Assembly (NCBI RefSeq): GCF_030711405.1
Contig: NZ_JAULSI010000002.1
Location: 62,001-126,000, forward strand
Source: Massilia brevitalea
GTDB lineage: Bacteria; Pseudomonadota; Gammaproteobacteria; Burkholderiales; Burkholderiaceae_D
Length of the DNA: 64,000 nt
Direction of reading: 5' to 3'
Shown one piece after another: positions 17,358 through 25,829 of this stretch. A program made the translations under genes and the position numbers. Every line of letters starts with the position of its first letter. Position 1 is the first letter of the stretch. Under the pieces are notes generated by a model that searched no databases, was not told where the DNA came from, and saw only the letters and a list, made by a program, of their open reading frames with translations.

Positions 17358-19232
17358 TCAGGTCTTCACCGCCACCAGCCGCGGCTCGCCCGCGATATCG
17401 AAGCGCGCGCGAATCGACGCTGCGATGCCCTTGGCATCCAGGCCCACGGATGCCAGCAGCGCCGCCGGATCGCCCTGGTCGATGAATTTATCCGGCAAGC
17501 CAAGAATCAGCAGCGGCTTGACGATGCCCGCCCCCGCCATCGCCTCGGCCACGGCGGCACCGGCGCCGCCCATGACGGCGCCCTCTTCCACCGTCACCAG
17601 GTAGTCGTGGTCGGCCGCCAGCTGCTTCACCAGCTCGACGTCGAGCGGCTTCACGAAGCGCATGTTGGCCACCGTGGCATCGAGTTCGCCGGCCGCAGCC
17701 ACGCTTGGCGCCACCATCGAGCCGAACGCCAGGATGGCCACGCCCTTGCCCTGGCGCTGGACTTCGCCCTTGCCGATCTCGATCGAGGTCAGCTCTTCCT
17801 GGATCGCCGCACCGATGCCGGCGCCGCGCGGGTAACGCACCGCCGCCGGACCCGGGTAGTGGTAAGCGGTGGTCAGCATCTGGCGGCACTCGTTCTCGTT
17901 CGACGCCGCCATCACCACCATGTTCGGGATGCAGCGCAGGTAGGCCAGGTCGTAATTCCCGGCGTGGGTCGCGCCATCGGCGCCGACCAGGCCGGCCCTG
18001 TCCAGGGCGAAGGTCACGTCCAGGTTCTGCAGCGCCACGTCGTGGATCAGCTGGTCGTAGGCGCGCTGCAGGAAGGTCGAATAGATCGCGACCACCGGCT
18101 TCATGCCTTCGGTGGCCAGGCCCGCGCCGAAGGTCACCGAATGCTGCTCGGCGATGCCGACGTCGAAATAACGCTCCGGGTACTGCGCATGGAAGCGCAC
18201 CATGCCCGAGCCCTCGCGCATCGCCGGCGTGATGCCGACCAGGCGCGAATCGCTTGCCGCCATGTCGCACAGCCAGTTGCCGAAGACTTCCGTGTAGGTG
18301 ATCTTGGCCGGCGCGGTGGCCGGCTTGATGCCCTCGGTCGGGTTGAACTTGCCGGTGCCGTGGTACAGGATAGGCTCGGCCTCGGCCAGCTTGTAGCCCT
18401 GGCCCTTCTTGGTCACCACGTGCAGGAACTGCGGGCCCTTGAGCTTCTTGATGTTTTCCAGCGTCGGGATCAGGGAGTCCAGGTCGTGGCCGTCGATCGG
18501 GCCGATGTAGTTGAAACCGAACTCCTCGAACATCGTGGCCGGGACCACCATGCCCTTCGCGTGTTCTTCCAGGCGGCTGGCCAGTTCGCGCAGCGGGCCT
18601 GGCAGCACGGTCTTGCCGACGCTCTTGGCGGCGGCGTAGAACTGGCCGCTCATCAGGCGCGCCAGGTAGCGGTTCAGGGCGCCGACCGGCGGCGAGATCG
18701 ACATGTCGTTGTCGTTCAGCACCACCAGCAAATTGCAGTCTTCCTCGACGCCGGCGTTGTTCAGGGCTTCGAAGGCCATACCGGCGGTCATCGAGCCGTC
18801 GCCGATCACGGCGATCGCATGGCGGTGCTCGCCCTTCAGTTTGGCGGCGGCGGCCATGCCGAGTGCGGCCGAGATCGAGGTCGACGAGTGGGCGGTGCCG
18901 AAGGTGTCGTATTCGCTTTCGTCGCGCTTAGGGAAGCCCGACAGGCCGTTCAGCTGGCGCAGCGTCGGCATGCGCTCGCGGCGGCCGGTGAGGATCTTGT
19001 GCGAATAGGTTTGATGGCCCACGTCCCACACGATGCGGTCGTGCGGGGTCTCGAACACGTAGTGCAGCGCGATGGTCAGCTCCACGGTGCCGAGGTTCGA
19101 CGACAAGTGTCCGCCGGTCTTCGAGACCGAGTCGAGCAGGTACTGGCGCAGTTCGCCGGCCAGCGGGGTCAGTTGCGTGCGCGGGAGCTTGCGCAGGTCC
19201 GACGGGTCGTTGATGGTGTCTAACAGGTTCAT
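17358..19232 (-). CDS. dxs: 1-Deoxy-D-xylulose-5-phosphate synthase
   Basis: A 624-residue thiamine-diphosphate enzyme that condenses pyruvate and glyceraldehyde 3-phosphate, the first step of the MEP isoprenoid pathway. Seen: [14 protein letters not shown] and [17 protein letters not shown] near the N-terminus, the ThDP/Mg motif [18 protein letters not shown] (about residue 150), the transketolase-type [15 protein letters not shown] (about residue 410) and [12 protein letters not shown] in the C-terminal domain. It begins directly at the base after the ispA stop, so translation is likely coupled. Its cofactor ThDP is made by the thi operon at 55-59 kb. Confidence 0.96.
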   Translation of the reverse strand: MNLLDTINDPSDLRKLPRTQLTPLAGELRQYLLDSVSKTGGHLSSNLGTVELTIALHYVFETPHDRIVWDVGHQTYSHKILTGRRERMPTLRQLNGLSGFPKRDESEYDTFGTAHSSTSISAALGMAAAAKLKGEHRHAIAVIGDGSMTAGMAFEALNNAGVEEDCNLLVVLNDNDMSISPPVGALNRYLARLMSGQFYAAAKSVGKTVLPGPLRELASRLEEHAKGMVVPATMFEEFGFNYIGPIDGHDLDSLIPTLENIKKLKGPQFLHVVTKKGQGYKLAEAEPILYHGTGKFNPTEGIKPATAPAKITYTEVFGNWLCDMAASDSRLVGITPAMREGSGMVRFHAQYPERYFDVGIAEQHSVTFGAGLATEGMKPVVAIYSTFLQRAYDQLIHDVALQNLDVTFALDRAGLVGADGATHAGNYDLAYLRCIPNMVVMAASNENECRQMLTTAYHYPGPAAVRYPRGAGIGAAIQEELTSIEIGKGEVQRQGKGVAILAFGSMVAPSVAAAGELDATVANMRFVKPLDVELVKQLAADHDYLVTVEEGAVMGGAGAAVAEAMAGAGIVKPLLILGLPDKFIDQGDPAALLASVGLDAKGIAASIRARFDIAGEPRLVAVKT

Positions 19233-20126
19233 TTAGGCCTTCCGCTGCACGATCAGGTCCGCGAGTTCGCGCAGCCGCTGTGCTTGTTCTCCGAATGGCG
19301 CCAGCGCATCGTGCGCCTCGCACCGCAATTGTTCGGCCAGCGCCTTCGAGGGCTCCAGTCCGAGGATCGACACATACGTCGGCTTGTTGTCGGCGGCATC
19401 CTTGCCGGCGGTCTTGCCGAGCGTGGCCGAATCGGCCGTCGCATCCAGTACGTCATCCACCACCTGGAACGCCAGCCCTACTGCCTTGGAGTAGGCCTTC
19501 AGGGCGTCGAGTTCCGCAGCGCCCAGGTCCTTGCCGCACAGCGCGCCGAGCAGGACCGATGCGCGCAGCAGTGCGCCGGTCTTCAGCTGGTGCATGTGTT
19601 CGAGCTGCTCCAGGGTGAGCGCCAGGCCCACGCTGTCGAGGTCGATGGCCTGGCCGCCGCACATGCCGCTCGACCCAGCCGCTTCGGCCAGCAGGCGCAG
19701 CATGCCGACCAAGCGCGCCGGGGGAAGGCTGTCGTCGCCGGCCAGCACCTCGAAGGCGCGCGCCTGCAGCGTGTCGCCCACCAGCAGCGCGGTCGCTTCG
19801 TCGTAGGCCACGTGGACGGTGGGTTTGCCGCGGCGCAGGGCGTCGTCGTCCATGCAGGGCATGTCGTCGTGCACCAGCGAGTACACGTGGATCATCTCCA
19901 GTGCGCAGGCGGCGCGCGCCAGCGAGGCGGCGTCGGCGCCGAACAATGCGCCGCTGGCATACACCAGCAGCGGACGCACGCGCTTGCCGCCGCCGAGCGT
20001 GGTATAGCGCATGGCCTGGTGCAGCTTGGTCGGTTGGGCATCGGCGGCCGGCAGCAAGGCCGACAAGGCTGCTTCGACGTCGGCCTGGACCTCGCTCATC
20101 CAGCTGGAAAACGGAACCGTGCTCAT
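19233..20126 (-). CDS. ispA: Farnesyl diphosphate synthase
   Basis: A 297-residue short-chain prenyl transferase. The first Asp-rich motif is LVHDDMPCMDDDALRRG (about residue 88) and the second is QVVDDVLD (about residue 225); GGGKRVRPLL and KTGALLRAS are also typical. It joins isopentenyl and dimethylallyl diphosphates to farnesyl diphosphate for quinones, undecaprenyl phosphate and hopanoids. I start it at MSTVPFSS because that ATG overlaps the xseB stop as ATGA; a longer upstream start would run into xseB. Confidence 0.95.
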   Translation of the reverse strand: MSTVPFSSWMSEVQADVEAALSALLPAADAQPTKLHQAMRYTTLGGGKRVRPLLVYASGALFGADAASLARAACALEMIHVYSLVHDDMPCMDDDALRRGKPTVHVAYDEATALLVGDTLQARAFEVLAGDDSLPPARLVGMLRLLAEAAGSSGMCGGQAIDLDSVGLALTLEQLEHMHQLKTGALLRASVLLGALCGKDLGAAELDALKAYSKAVGLAFQVVDDVLDATADSATLGKTAGKDAADNKPTYVSILGLEPSKALAEQLRCEAHDALAPFGEQAQRLRELADLIVQRKA

Positions 20127-20365
20127 TGAGCCGCCTCGTCGGCGCTGAACGGTTTCAGCATGTCGCCTTCGAGCACCTTGACCTGGGACTCCACCTTGTC
20201 GAGCTGGGCGGCGCAATACTTCACCAGTTCCGAGCCGCGCGCATAGGCGGCTACCGAGGCTTCCAGCGGCAGTTGCCCTGCTTCCATCTGCGAGACGAGC
20301 TGGGCCAGTTCGGCCATTGCCGCCTCAAAGGATTCCGGTGCCTGCGCGTTTACATTATTTGCCAT
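20123..20365 (-). CDS. xseB: Exodeoxyribonuclease VII small subunit
   Basis: An 80-residue protein containing the XseB signature SFEAAMAELAQLVSQMEAGQLPLEASVAAYARGSEL, followed by LVKYCAAQLDKVESQVKVL. XseB pairs with XseA to form the single-strand nuclease Exo VII. The xseB-ispA-dxs order is common in Proteobacteria. The xseB stop overlaps the ispA start. The 350 bases upstream (20366-20715) carry no gene and hold the divergent promoters for this operon and the Rieske gene. Confidence 0.94.
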   Translation of the reverse strand: MANNVNAQAPESFEAAMAELAQLVSQMEAGQLPLEASVAAYARGSELVKYCAAQLDKVESQVKVLEGDMLKPFSADEAAQ

Positions 20366-20616
20366 AGTTACTTGTTGTGTTGGGCCAGCGGTCCCCGGGA
20401 CGGCGCAAGGGGTGCGCCATGGAGCAGCCTAATCGCGTATTTTAGAACAATCCTTACCCCAGAGGTGTCCGCGCGAATGCTGAGCTAATTGCACGACCGT
20501 TCACATTTTAGCCTACGTGCCTTGAATACCATGAAAAGCCTGCTTTTTCGGCAACTTCTGCGCCTCTGCGCACCACAACCCCGTGCCGGTCCGAGACTGT
20601 AGAGCTCGTTCCACGG

Positions 20617-20622
20617 TATAAT
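20617..20622 (+). promoter_or_regulatory. Candidate -10 box for the Rieske oxygenase gene
   Basis: A perfect TATAAT lies about 94 bases before the ATG, in the otherwise empty 20366-20715 gap. No good -35 TTGACA stands 17 bases upstream, so the promoter may be weak or activator-dependent. Confidence 0.4.
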
Positions 20623-20715
20623 CGCCGGTTCTGTCCGAAATACCGTATTTCCACACACAAAATACTGGTCTTTGGATTCTTTCTCTTCTTTAGGTCTCGA
20701 ATAAGGGGGGTTGGG

Positions 20716-21816
20716 ATGTCCGATCTGGCTACCCACGCCAAGCTGGCGCGCTCGTGCGCTCAGCTTCCGGTAAATGTTTACTTTGACGACGCGCTGCTGC
20801 AGCGCGAGATCCAGCAACTGTTTCGGCAGGGGCCGCGCTACGTCGGCCATGAATTGATGGTGCCGGAGATGGGCGACTTCGCCACCCTGGCATCCGAAAA
20901 CGAAGGCCGCATGCTGGTGCGTAACGCCAACGGCATCGAAGTGCTGTCCAACGTCTGCCGCCATCGCCAGGCGCTGATGTTCAATGGCCGCGGCAACGCC
21001 AACAACATCGTCTGCCCGCTGCACCGCTGGACCTACGATTTGAAGGGCGAACTGATCGGCGCGCCGCATTTCGCCGAAACGCCTTGCCTGAATTTGTCGA
21101 AGACCACGCTGCAAAGCTGGAACGGCCTGCTGTTCGAGCAGAACGGCTACGACGTGATGGACAAGCTGAAGGCCATGTCGGTCTCGAAGGACCTGGATTT
21201 CTCGGGCTATCAGTTCGACCATGTCGAGGTCCACGACATCGACTACAACTGGAAGACCTTCATCGAGGTCTACCTGGAGGATTACCACGTCGAGCCCTTC
21301 CATCCGGGCCTGGGCAATTTCGTCTCGTGCGACGATTTGAAGTGGGAATTCGGCCGCGACTTCAGCGTGCAGACCGTGGGCGTGAACCGCGGCCTGCAAA
21401 AGGCCGGCTCGCCGACCTACAAGAAGTGGCAGGAAGCGGTGTTGAAATTCAACGGCGGCAAGGAGCCGAAGCAAGGCGCGATCTGGCTCACGCTGTACCC
21501 GAACATCATGGTCGAGTGGTATCCGAACGTGCTGGTGGTGTCGACCCTGTGGCCGCTCGGTCCGCAGAAGACGCGCAACGTGGTCGAGTTCTACTATCCG
21601 GAAGAGATTGCCCTCTTCGAGCGCGAACTGGTGGAAGCCGAACGCGCGGCCTACATGGAAACCTGCGTCGAGGACGACGAGATCGCCCAGCGCATGGACG
21701 CCGGCCGCCGCATTTTGATGGAACGCGGCGTGAACGAGGTGGGACCTTACCAGTCGCCGATGGAAGACGGCATGCAGCACTTCCACGAGTGGTACCGCAG
21801 CAGGATCGATCTGTAA
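20716..21816 (+). CDS. Rieske 2Fe-2S aromatic ring-hydroxylating oxygenase, alpha-subunit type
   Basis: A 366-residue non-haem iron oxygenase. The N-terminal Rieske domain has VCRHRQALMF (Cys-x-His) and, about 20 residues on, VCPLHRWTYDLKG (Cys-x2-His). The catalytic domain has the mononuclear iron ligands in NWKTFIEVYLEDYHVEPFHPGL, and a third ligand is expected in the C-terminal YMETCVEDDEIAQR region. No reductase or ferredoxin gene adjoins it. The substrate is unknown; such genes lie beside xseB-ispA-dxs in several Burkholderiales, which I recall rather than checked. It probably heads an operon with the EamA and sulfurtransferase genes. Confidence 0.9.
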   Translation: MSDLATHAKLARSCAQLPVNVYFDDALLQREIQQLFRQGPRYVGHELMVPEMGDFATLASENEGRMLVRNANGIEVLSNVCRHRQALMFNGRGNANNIVCPLHRWTYDLKGELIGAPHFAETPCLNLSKTTLQSWNGLLFEQNGYDVMDKLKAMSVSKDLDFSGYQFDHVEVHDIDYNWKTFIEVYLEDYHVEPFHPGLGNFVSCDDLKWEFGRDFSVQTVGVNRGLQKAGSPTYKKWQEAVLKFNGGKEPKQGAIWLTLYPNIMVEWYPNVLVVSTLWPLGPQKTRNVVEFYYPEEIALFERELVEAERAAYMETCVEDDEIAQRMDAGRRILMERGVNEVGPYQSPMEDGMQHFHEWYRSRIDL

Positions 21817-21845
21817 GCTTCAAGTAGTATCAACCCAGGAATGTA

Positions 21846-22769
21846 ATGCCTTCACTCTGGATGCTGTTCGCCAGCTTTGCGTTTGCCGCCATGGGCGCGG
21901 GCGTGAAGCTGGCTTCCGAGTTCTATACCACCTCCGAACTCCTCTTCTACCGCGGCCTGATCGGCGCCGTGATCCTGTTCATGATCGTGCGCCAGCGTGG
22001 CGGCACCTTCCGCACCCCCTTCCCGAAAGCCCACCTGTGGCGCAGCGCGGTCGGCGTGACTTCGCTGTGGCTGTGGTTCTTTGCGATTTCCAAGCTGCCG
22101 CTGGCCACCGCCATGACCCTGAACTACATGGCGCCGATCTGGATCGCGGCCTGGATGTTCCTGATGGGCTGGTGGACGAAAACCAAGCACGCCGAGTGGC
22201 CGCTGGTGCTGGCCGTGGGCGCCAGTTTCTTCGGCGTGACCCTGGTGCTGCAGCCGGCGATCGAGGCCAACCAGTGGTTCGCCGGCCTGGCGGGCCTGTG
22301 CTCGTCGGTGATCTCGGCGATGGCCTATATGCAGGTGCGCAAACTCGGCCAGATGGGCGAACCGGAATACCGCGTGGTGTTCTACTTCTCGGCCACCACC
22401 GCCGTTGCCGGTTTCGTCGGCGTGGTGGGTGGCGATGGGGCCGGCGGCCTCACGCCCTTCCACAGCCACACCCTGTACGGCGGCTTGCTGCTGCTGGCGA
22501 TCGGCGGCGCGGCCCTGATGGCGCAGATGGCCATGACCCGCGCCTACCGTGTCGGCAAGGTGCTGGTGGTGGCGAATCTGCAGTACACCGGCATTGTGTT
22601 CTCCAGCATGTGGGGCCTGCTGCTGTGGGGCGACCGCTTCGACTGGCACGTGTGGCTGGGTATCGGTGTGATCCTCGCGTCCGGCATCGCCGCAACGTTC
22701 TACAATACGCGCAGCACGGCGCGCGGCGCCGTCACCGAGAAAACGGATCCCATCGCCAGCGAACTGTGA
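21846..22769 (+). CDS. EamA/DMT-family transporter
   Basis: A 307-residue protein with about 10 hydrophobic segments forming two EamA domains (first MLFASFAFAAMGAGVKLASE, second FAGLAGLCSSVISAMAYMQVRK). The start is supported by CCAGGAATGTA before the ATG. It lies 29 bases after the Rieske gene and 8 bases before the sulfurtransferase gene, so the three are likely cotranscribed. The substrate cannot be told. It is not closely similar to the transporter at 15469-16374. Confidence 0.9.
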   Translation: MPSLWMLFASFAFAAMGAGVKLASEFYTTSELLFYRGLIGAVILFMIVRQRGGTFRTPFPKAHLWRSAVGVTSLWLWFFAISKLPLATAMTLNYMAPIWIAAWMFLMGWWTKTKHAEWPLVLAVGASFFGVTLVLQPAIEANQWFAGLAGLCSSVISAMAYMQVRKLGQMGEPEYRVVFYFSATTAVAGFVGVVGGDGAGGLTPFHSHTLYGGLLLLAIGGAALMAQMAMTRAYRVGKVLVVANLQYTGIVFSSMWGLLLWGDRFDWHVWLGIGVILASGIAATFYNTRSTARGAVTEKTDPIASEL

Positions 22770-22777
22770 GGCCTGCC

Positions 22778-23635
22778 ATGTACACGACCCTGATTTCCGC
22801 CGCTGATTTGGCTGCGCACATCGATGCACCCGATTGGGTGATCGTCGATTGCCGGCATGATTTGGTGAACCTGGCGTTTGGGCGTGAAGCCTATGCGGCC
22901 GGGCATCTGCCGGGGGCGGTGTTTGCGGACATGGAGACCGAGCTGTCGGGGGCGAAGCGTGGCGAGGATGGCGTGTTTCGTGGGCGGCATCCGCTGCCGT
23001 CGAAAGAGGCGCTGGTCGAGACGCTGCGTGGCTGGGGCGTGAACGACGGCACGCAGGTAGTCGCGTATGACGCGCATGGCGGCATGTACGCGGCGCGCCT
23101 GTGGTGGCTGCTGCGCTGGCTCGGGCACGAGGCCGCGGCGGTGCTCGATGGCGGGCTGCCGGCATGGCAGGCGATTGGCCAGCCCGTCGTCACCGAGGTT
23201 GCGGCTGGCAAGCCGCGTGGTTCGATCGAAGCGCGGGCGCCGTTCGTGCCGACGGTGACGGTGGCCGAGGTGCTGGAGAATATCGAGAGCGCCAGGCGTA
23301 CCGTGGTGGATGCGCGCGCGGCGGATCGCTTCCGCGGCGAGAACGAGACGGTCGATCCGGTGGGCGGGCATATTCCGGGGGCGAGGAATCGCTTCTTCAA
23401 GGACAACCTGCAGGCCGACGGGCGTTTCAAGGCGGCCGCGCAGCTGCGCGAGGAATTCGGCGCGGTGATCGAGGACCCTTCGAATGCGATCATGCAGTGC
23501 GGGTCGGGGGTAACGGCATGTCACAACCTGCTGGCGCTGGAAGTGGCCGGGTTAAAAGGCGCGGCCTTGTATCCGGGATCGTGGAGCGAGTGGAGCAGCG
23601 ATCCTTCTCGCCCAGTCGCCACCGGCTCCAATTAA
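22778..23635 (+). CDS. sseA: Thiosulfate/3-mercaptopyruvate sulfurtransferase
   Basis: A 285-residue two-domain rhodanese. The N-terminal inactive repeat has WVIVDCRHDL and AGHLPGAVFADME; the C-terminal active repeat has TVVDARAADRFRGENETVDPVGGHIPGARN and the active-site loop MQCGSGVTACHNLLAL, where Cys is the sulfur carrier. CGSGVTA is closer to mercaptopyruvate sulfurtransferases than to classical rhodaneses (CRKGVT). It follows the EamA gene by 8 bases. The gene symbol is assigned by family and is the less certain part. Confidence 0.88.
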   Translation: MYTTLISAADLAAHIDAPDWVIVDCRHDLVNLAFGREAYAAGHLPGAVFADMETELSGAKRGEDGVFRGRHPLPSKEALVETLRGWGVNDGTQVVAYDAHGGMYAARLWWLLRWLGHEAAAVLDGGLPAWQAIGQPVVTEVAAGKPRGSIEARAPFVPTVTVAEVLENIESARRTVVDARAADRFRGENETVDPVGGHIPGARNRFFKDNLQADGRFKAAAQLREEFGAVIEDPSNAIMQCGSGVTACHNLLALEVAGLKGAALYPGSWSEWSSDPSRPVATGSN

Positions 23636-23684
23636 TCGTAACGCCACTTTTCTGGCGCCACGGAAATCCGATCATTCGAAATTC

Positions 23685-24253
23685 GTAGGGTGGGCACTTG
23701 TGCCCACGCGGTCGTACCGTCGCGCACCCCACCGCTACCGCGAAGCGACACGAACGCTCGCATGCCGTACCGCGTGGGCTCGAGAGCCCACCCTACGAAC
23801 CCCTCGCCATTCCGGCGCCTGCGATCTGGGCGGGCGTAGGGTGGGCACTTGTGCCCACGCGGTCGTACCGTCGCGCACCCCACCGCTACCGCGAAGCGAC
23901 ACGAACGCTCGCATGCCCTACCGCGTGGGCTCGAGAGCCCACCCTACGAACCCATCGCCATTCCGGCGCATGCGATCTTGGCGGGCGTAGGGTGGGCACT
24001 TGTGCCCACGCGGTCGTACCGCTGCCTACCCCACCGCTACCGCGAAGCGACACGAACGCTCGCATGCCGTACCGCGTGGGCTCGAGAGCCCACCCTACGA
24101 ACCCCTCGCCATTCCGGCGCATGCGATCTAGGCGGGCGTAGGGTGGGCACTTGTGCCCACGCGGTCGTACCGCTGCCTACCCCACCGCTACCGCGAAGCG
24201 ACACGAACGCTCGCATGCCGTACCGCGTGGGCTCGAGAGCCCACCCTACGAAC
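23685..24253. repeat. Four tandem 151-bp REPIN units
   Basis: Units begin at 23685, 23836, 23987 and 24138, an exact 151-bp period; the fourth ends early at 24253. Each unit is a REP pair in opposite orientation. It starts GTAGGGTGGGCACTTGTGCC then CACGCGG, and after a roughly 60-base core with CGCGAAGCGACACGAACGC it ends CCGCGTGGGCTCGAGAGCCC then ACCCTAC. Thus each REP is a hairpin and the whole unit is a larger palindrome. A 36-base spacer (CGCCATTCCGGCGCATGCG...) separates units. Copies differ at only a few bases, so the array is young. It lies between convergent genes. Confidence 0.92.
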
Positions 24254-24809
24254 AGCAACCGCGTGCGATATCGGTGCGTTTGAATAGGCCCGGATACTGG
24301 ACGACCAGGCCGTCATCGTCGACCCGCAAATCGGCGCGAAACGCACTGCCCAGGCTCTCGAAGCGGTACGCATTCATCCCCAGGCGCGTGTACGCCTGCT
24401 GCGCCTTCTCCACCTTCAGTTGCGGTATCCACACCCAGGCCACGTCGATCACCTGCCGCTCGCCGAGCGAATCGCCCAGTCTGCGGATCGGCAGCGTATT
24501 GGTAAAGCAGCTGGCCGTCAGGTCGATGTCGGTGCAGCCGGCCAGCGCCTCGATGACCGCGCCGTCCCCGTCGCGCCACTGTCCGTCGCCATCGGCAAAC
24601 AGTTCGAGATGCCCGCCGCCGGCTACGTCGATGATGGCATGCCGCACGCGCCAGGCGGCGTCGCAGGCAATGCGGTAGCTGGCGCCATAATCATCGCCAT
24701 AGCGCCCGCCGATCACCACGCCCTGCGCGATGATGCCTTCGTTCGTCTGGCCGAGCACCAGGTGTTCGAGACCGGAGCCGGTCTCGGGAATCCAGCGATA
24801 GCTTTTCAT
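24246..24809 (-). CDS. Putative glycolipid-binding family protein (DUF1089 type)
   Basis: A 187-residue protein beginning MKSYRWIPETGSGLEHLVL, preceded by GAAAGGGGCC as ribosome-binding site. Segments such as GVVIGGRYGDDYGASYRIACDAAWRVR, GCTDIDLTASCFTNTLPIRRL and DVAWVWIPQLKVEKAQQAYTRLG match what I recall of the putative glycolipid-binding family (PF06475). Function is not established for the family. Its TAG stop (24246-24248) lies inside the terminal CCCTAC of the REPIN array, so its C-terminal residues RGCCS probably arose when the repeat inserted. Confidence 0.75.
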   Translation of the reverse strand: MKSYRWIPETGSGLEHLVLGQTNEGIIAQGVVIGGRYGDDYGASYRIACDAAWRVRHAIIDVAGGGHLELFADGDGQWRDGDGAVIEALAGCTDIDLTASCFTNTLPIRRLGDSLGERQVIDVAWVWIPQLKVEKAQQAYTRLGMNAYRFESLGSAFRADLRVDDDGLVVQYPGLFKRTDIARGCCS

Positions 24810-24850
24810 GGCACGGCCCCTTTCGCATGAATGCGGCCGGGCCACTTCAG

Positions 24851-24951
24851 GAGCGCCTGAGAGAACCCTCAGGGCAAGGCGCAGCGTCGAAGACAGTACG
24901 CTAGTACGGCGAGACGATGCAACGCTGCAATGAGGGTTCTGTCAGGCGCTC
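24851..24951. repeat. Long imperfect palindrome between ZIP and DUF1089 genes
   Basis: The 21-base arms (24851-24871, starting GAGCGCCTGAGAGAACC; and 24931-24951) are complementary except for one base. Inside them GCAGCGT (24881-24887) can pair with ACGCTGC (24921-24927), and AGTACGCTAGTAC forms a central stem. The result is a cruciform-like element of about 100 bases. There is no T-run. It may be a MITE-like repeat or a structured transcript end. The ZIP stop codon overlaps its right arm. Confidence 0.65.
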
Positions 24952-25720
24952 AGCGCCCGGTCAGGAATAAAACGATGATAACCCCAAGCCCAATCAGCAG
25001 CACCTGCGGCACCGATTCCTTGACAGTCGCCCGGCGCTGCATCTGCGGCATCAGATCGCTCACGGCAATGTAGATGAAGCCCGACGACGCGAACACCAGC
25101 ACGTAGGGAATCAGCCCGCTGGCGCGGTCCAGCGTGAAGTAGCCGAGCAGGCCGCCGGCCACGGCGAGCAGGCTGCACAGGAGATTGAACACATACGCAC
25201 GCATGCGCGAGAAGCCGGCATTCAGCAGCACGATGAAGTCGCCGATCTCGGTCGGGATCTCGTGCGCGACGATCGCCAGTGCGGTGACGATGCCCAGCTC
25301 CGGATTGGCCAAAAAGGCGGCCGCGATCAGGATACCGTCGGTGAAGTTGTGCATGCCGTCGCCGATCAGGATCATCCAGCCCGACTTGCCGGCCTCCTTG
25401 GCGTCGTGCCCGTGGGCATGGTGATCGCCATCGCCCTCGTGGTGGTGCGAGTGGCGCAGCAGCGCCAGCTTTTCCAGCATGAAGAAGGTCAGCAGGCCGG
25501 CCAGCAGGGTCGCGAACAGCTTTTGCGGGCTGGCGTCGGAATCGAAAGCTTCCGGCAAGGCGTGCAGCAGCGACGTCGACAGCATGATGCCGACGGACAG
25601 GCTCACCAGCCGCTCCACCATTTTGGAGAGCAGCGTGAAGGAGAACAAAGCCGCGGCCGAGATGCTGACGACGCCGGCGATCAGGGTCGCCAGCAGGATG
25701 TGGATGAGAATCGGGTCGAT
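24950..25720 (-). CDS. ZIP-family divalent metal transporter
   Basis: An approximately 256-residue transporter with eight predicted membrane segments. The His-rich cytoplasmic loop RHSHHHEGDGDHHAHGHDA follows helix III. The helix IV and V metal-site motifs are GDGMHNFTDGILIAAAF and IVAHEIPTEIGDFIVLL, both complete, so zinc or another divalent metal should be imported. The start is uncertain: helix I (HILLATLIAGVVSISAAALF) extends upstream of the first TTG at 25648, and no ATG, GTG or TTG precedes it. The only plausible initiator is an ATC at 25720, six bases after AAGAGG. Confidence 0.88.
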   Translation of the reverse strand: MDPILIHILLATLIAGVVSISAAALFSFTLLSKMVERLVSLSVGIMLSTSLLHALPEAFDSDASPQKLFATLLAGLLTFFMLEKLALLRHSHHHEGDGDHHAHGHDAKEAGKSGWMILIGDGMHNFTDGILIAAAFLANPELGIVTALAIVAHEIPTEIGDFIVLLNAGFSRMRAYVFNLLCSLLAVAGGLLGYFTLDRASGLIPYVLVFASSGFIYIAVSDLMPQMQRRATVKESVPQVLLIGLGVIIVLFLTGR

Positions 25721-25829
25721 GTGAAGCCTCTTGTTCTGGACGTGCTGCGTGCGGCAAACCGGCTATTGTACCCGCCCCAGCCGTCGAGCGCCCGCCGCAA
25801 TGCGCGTGCGGGCGCTTGCGGGTGGCTGC

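Noticed and set aside
23685..24253. Possible CRISPR array or integron attC sites
   Set aside because: The 151-bp units are near-identical throughout and contain paired REP hairpins; no spacers, integrase or cassette genes.
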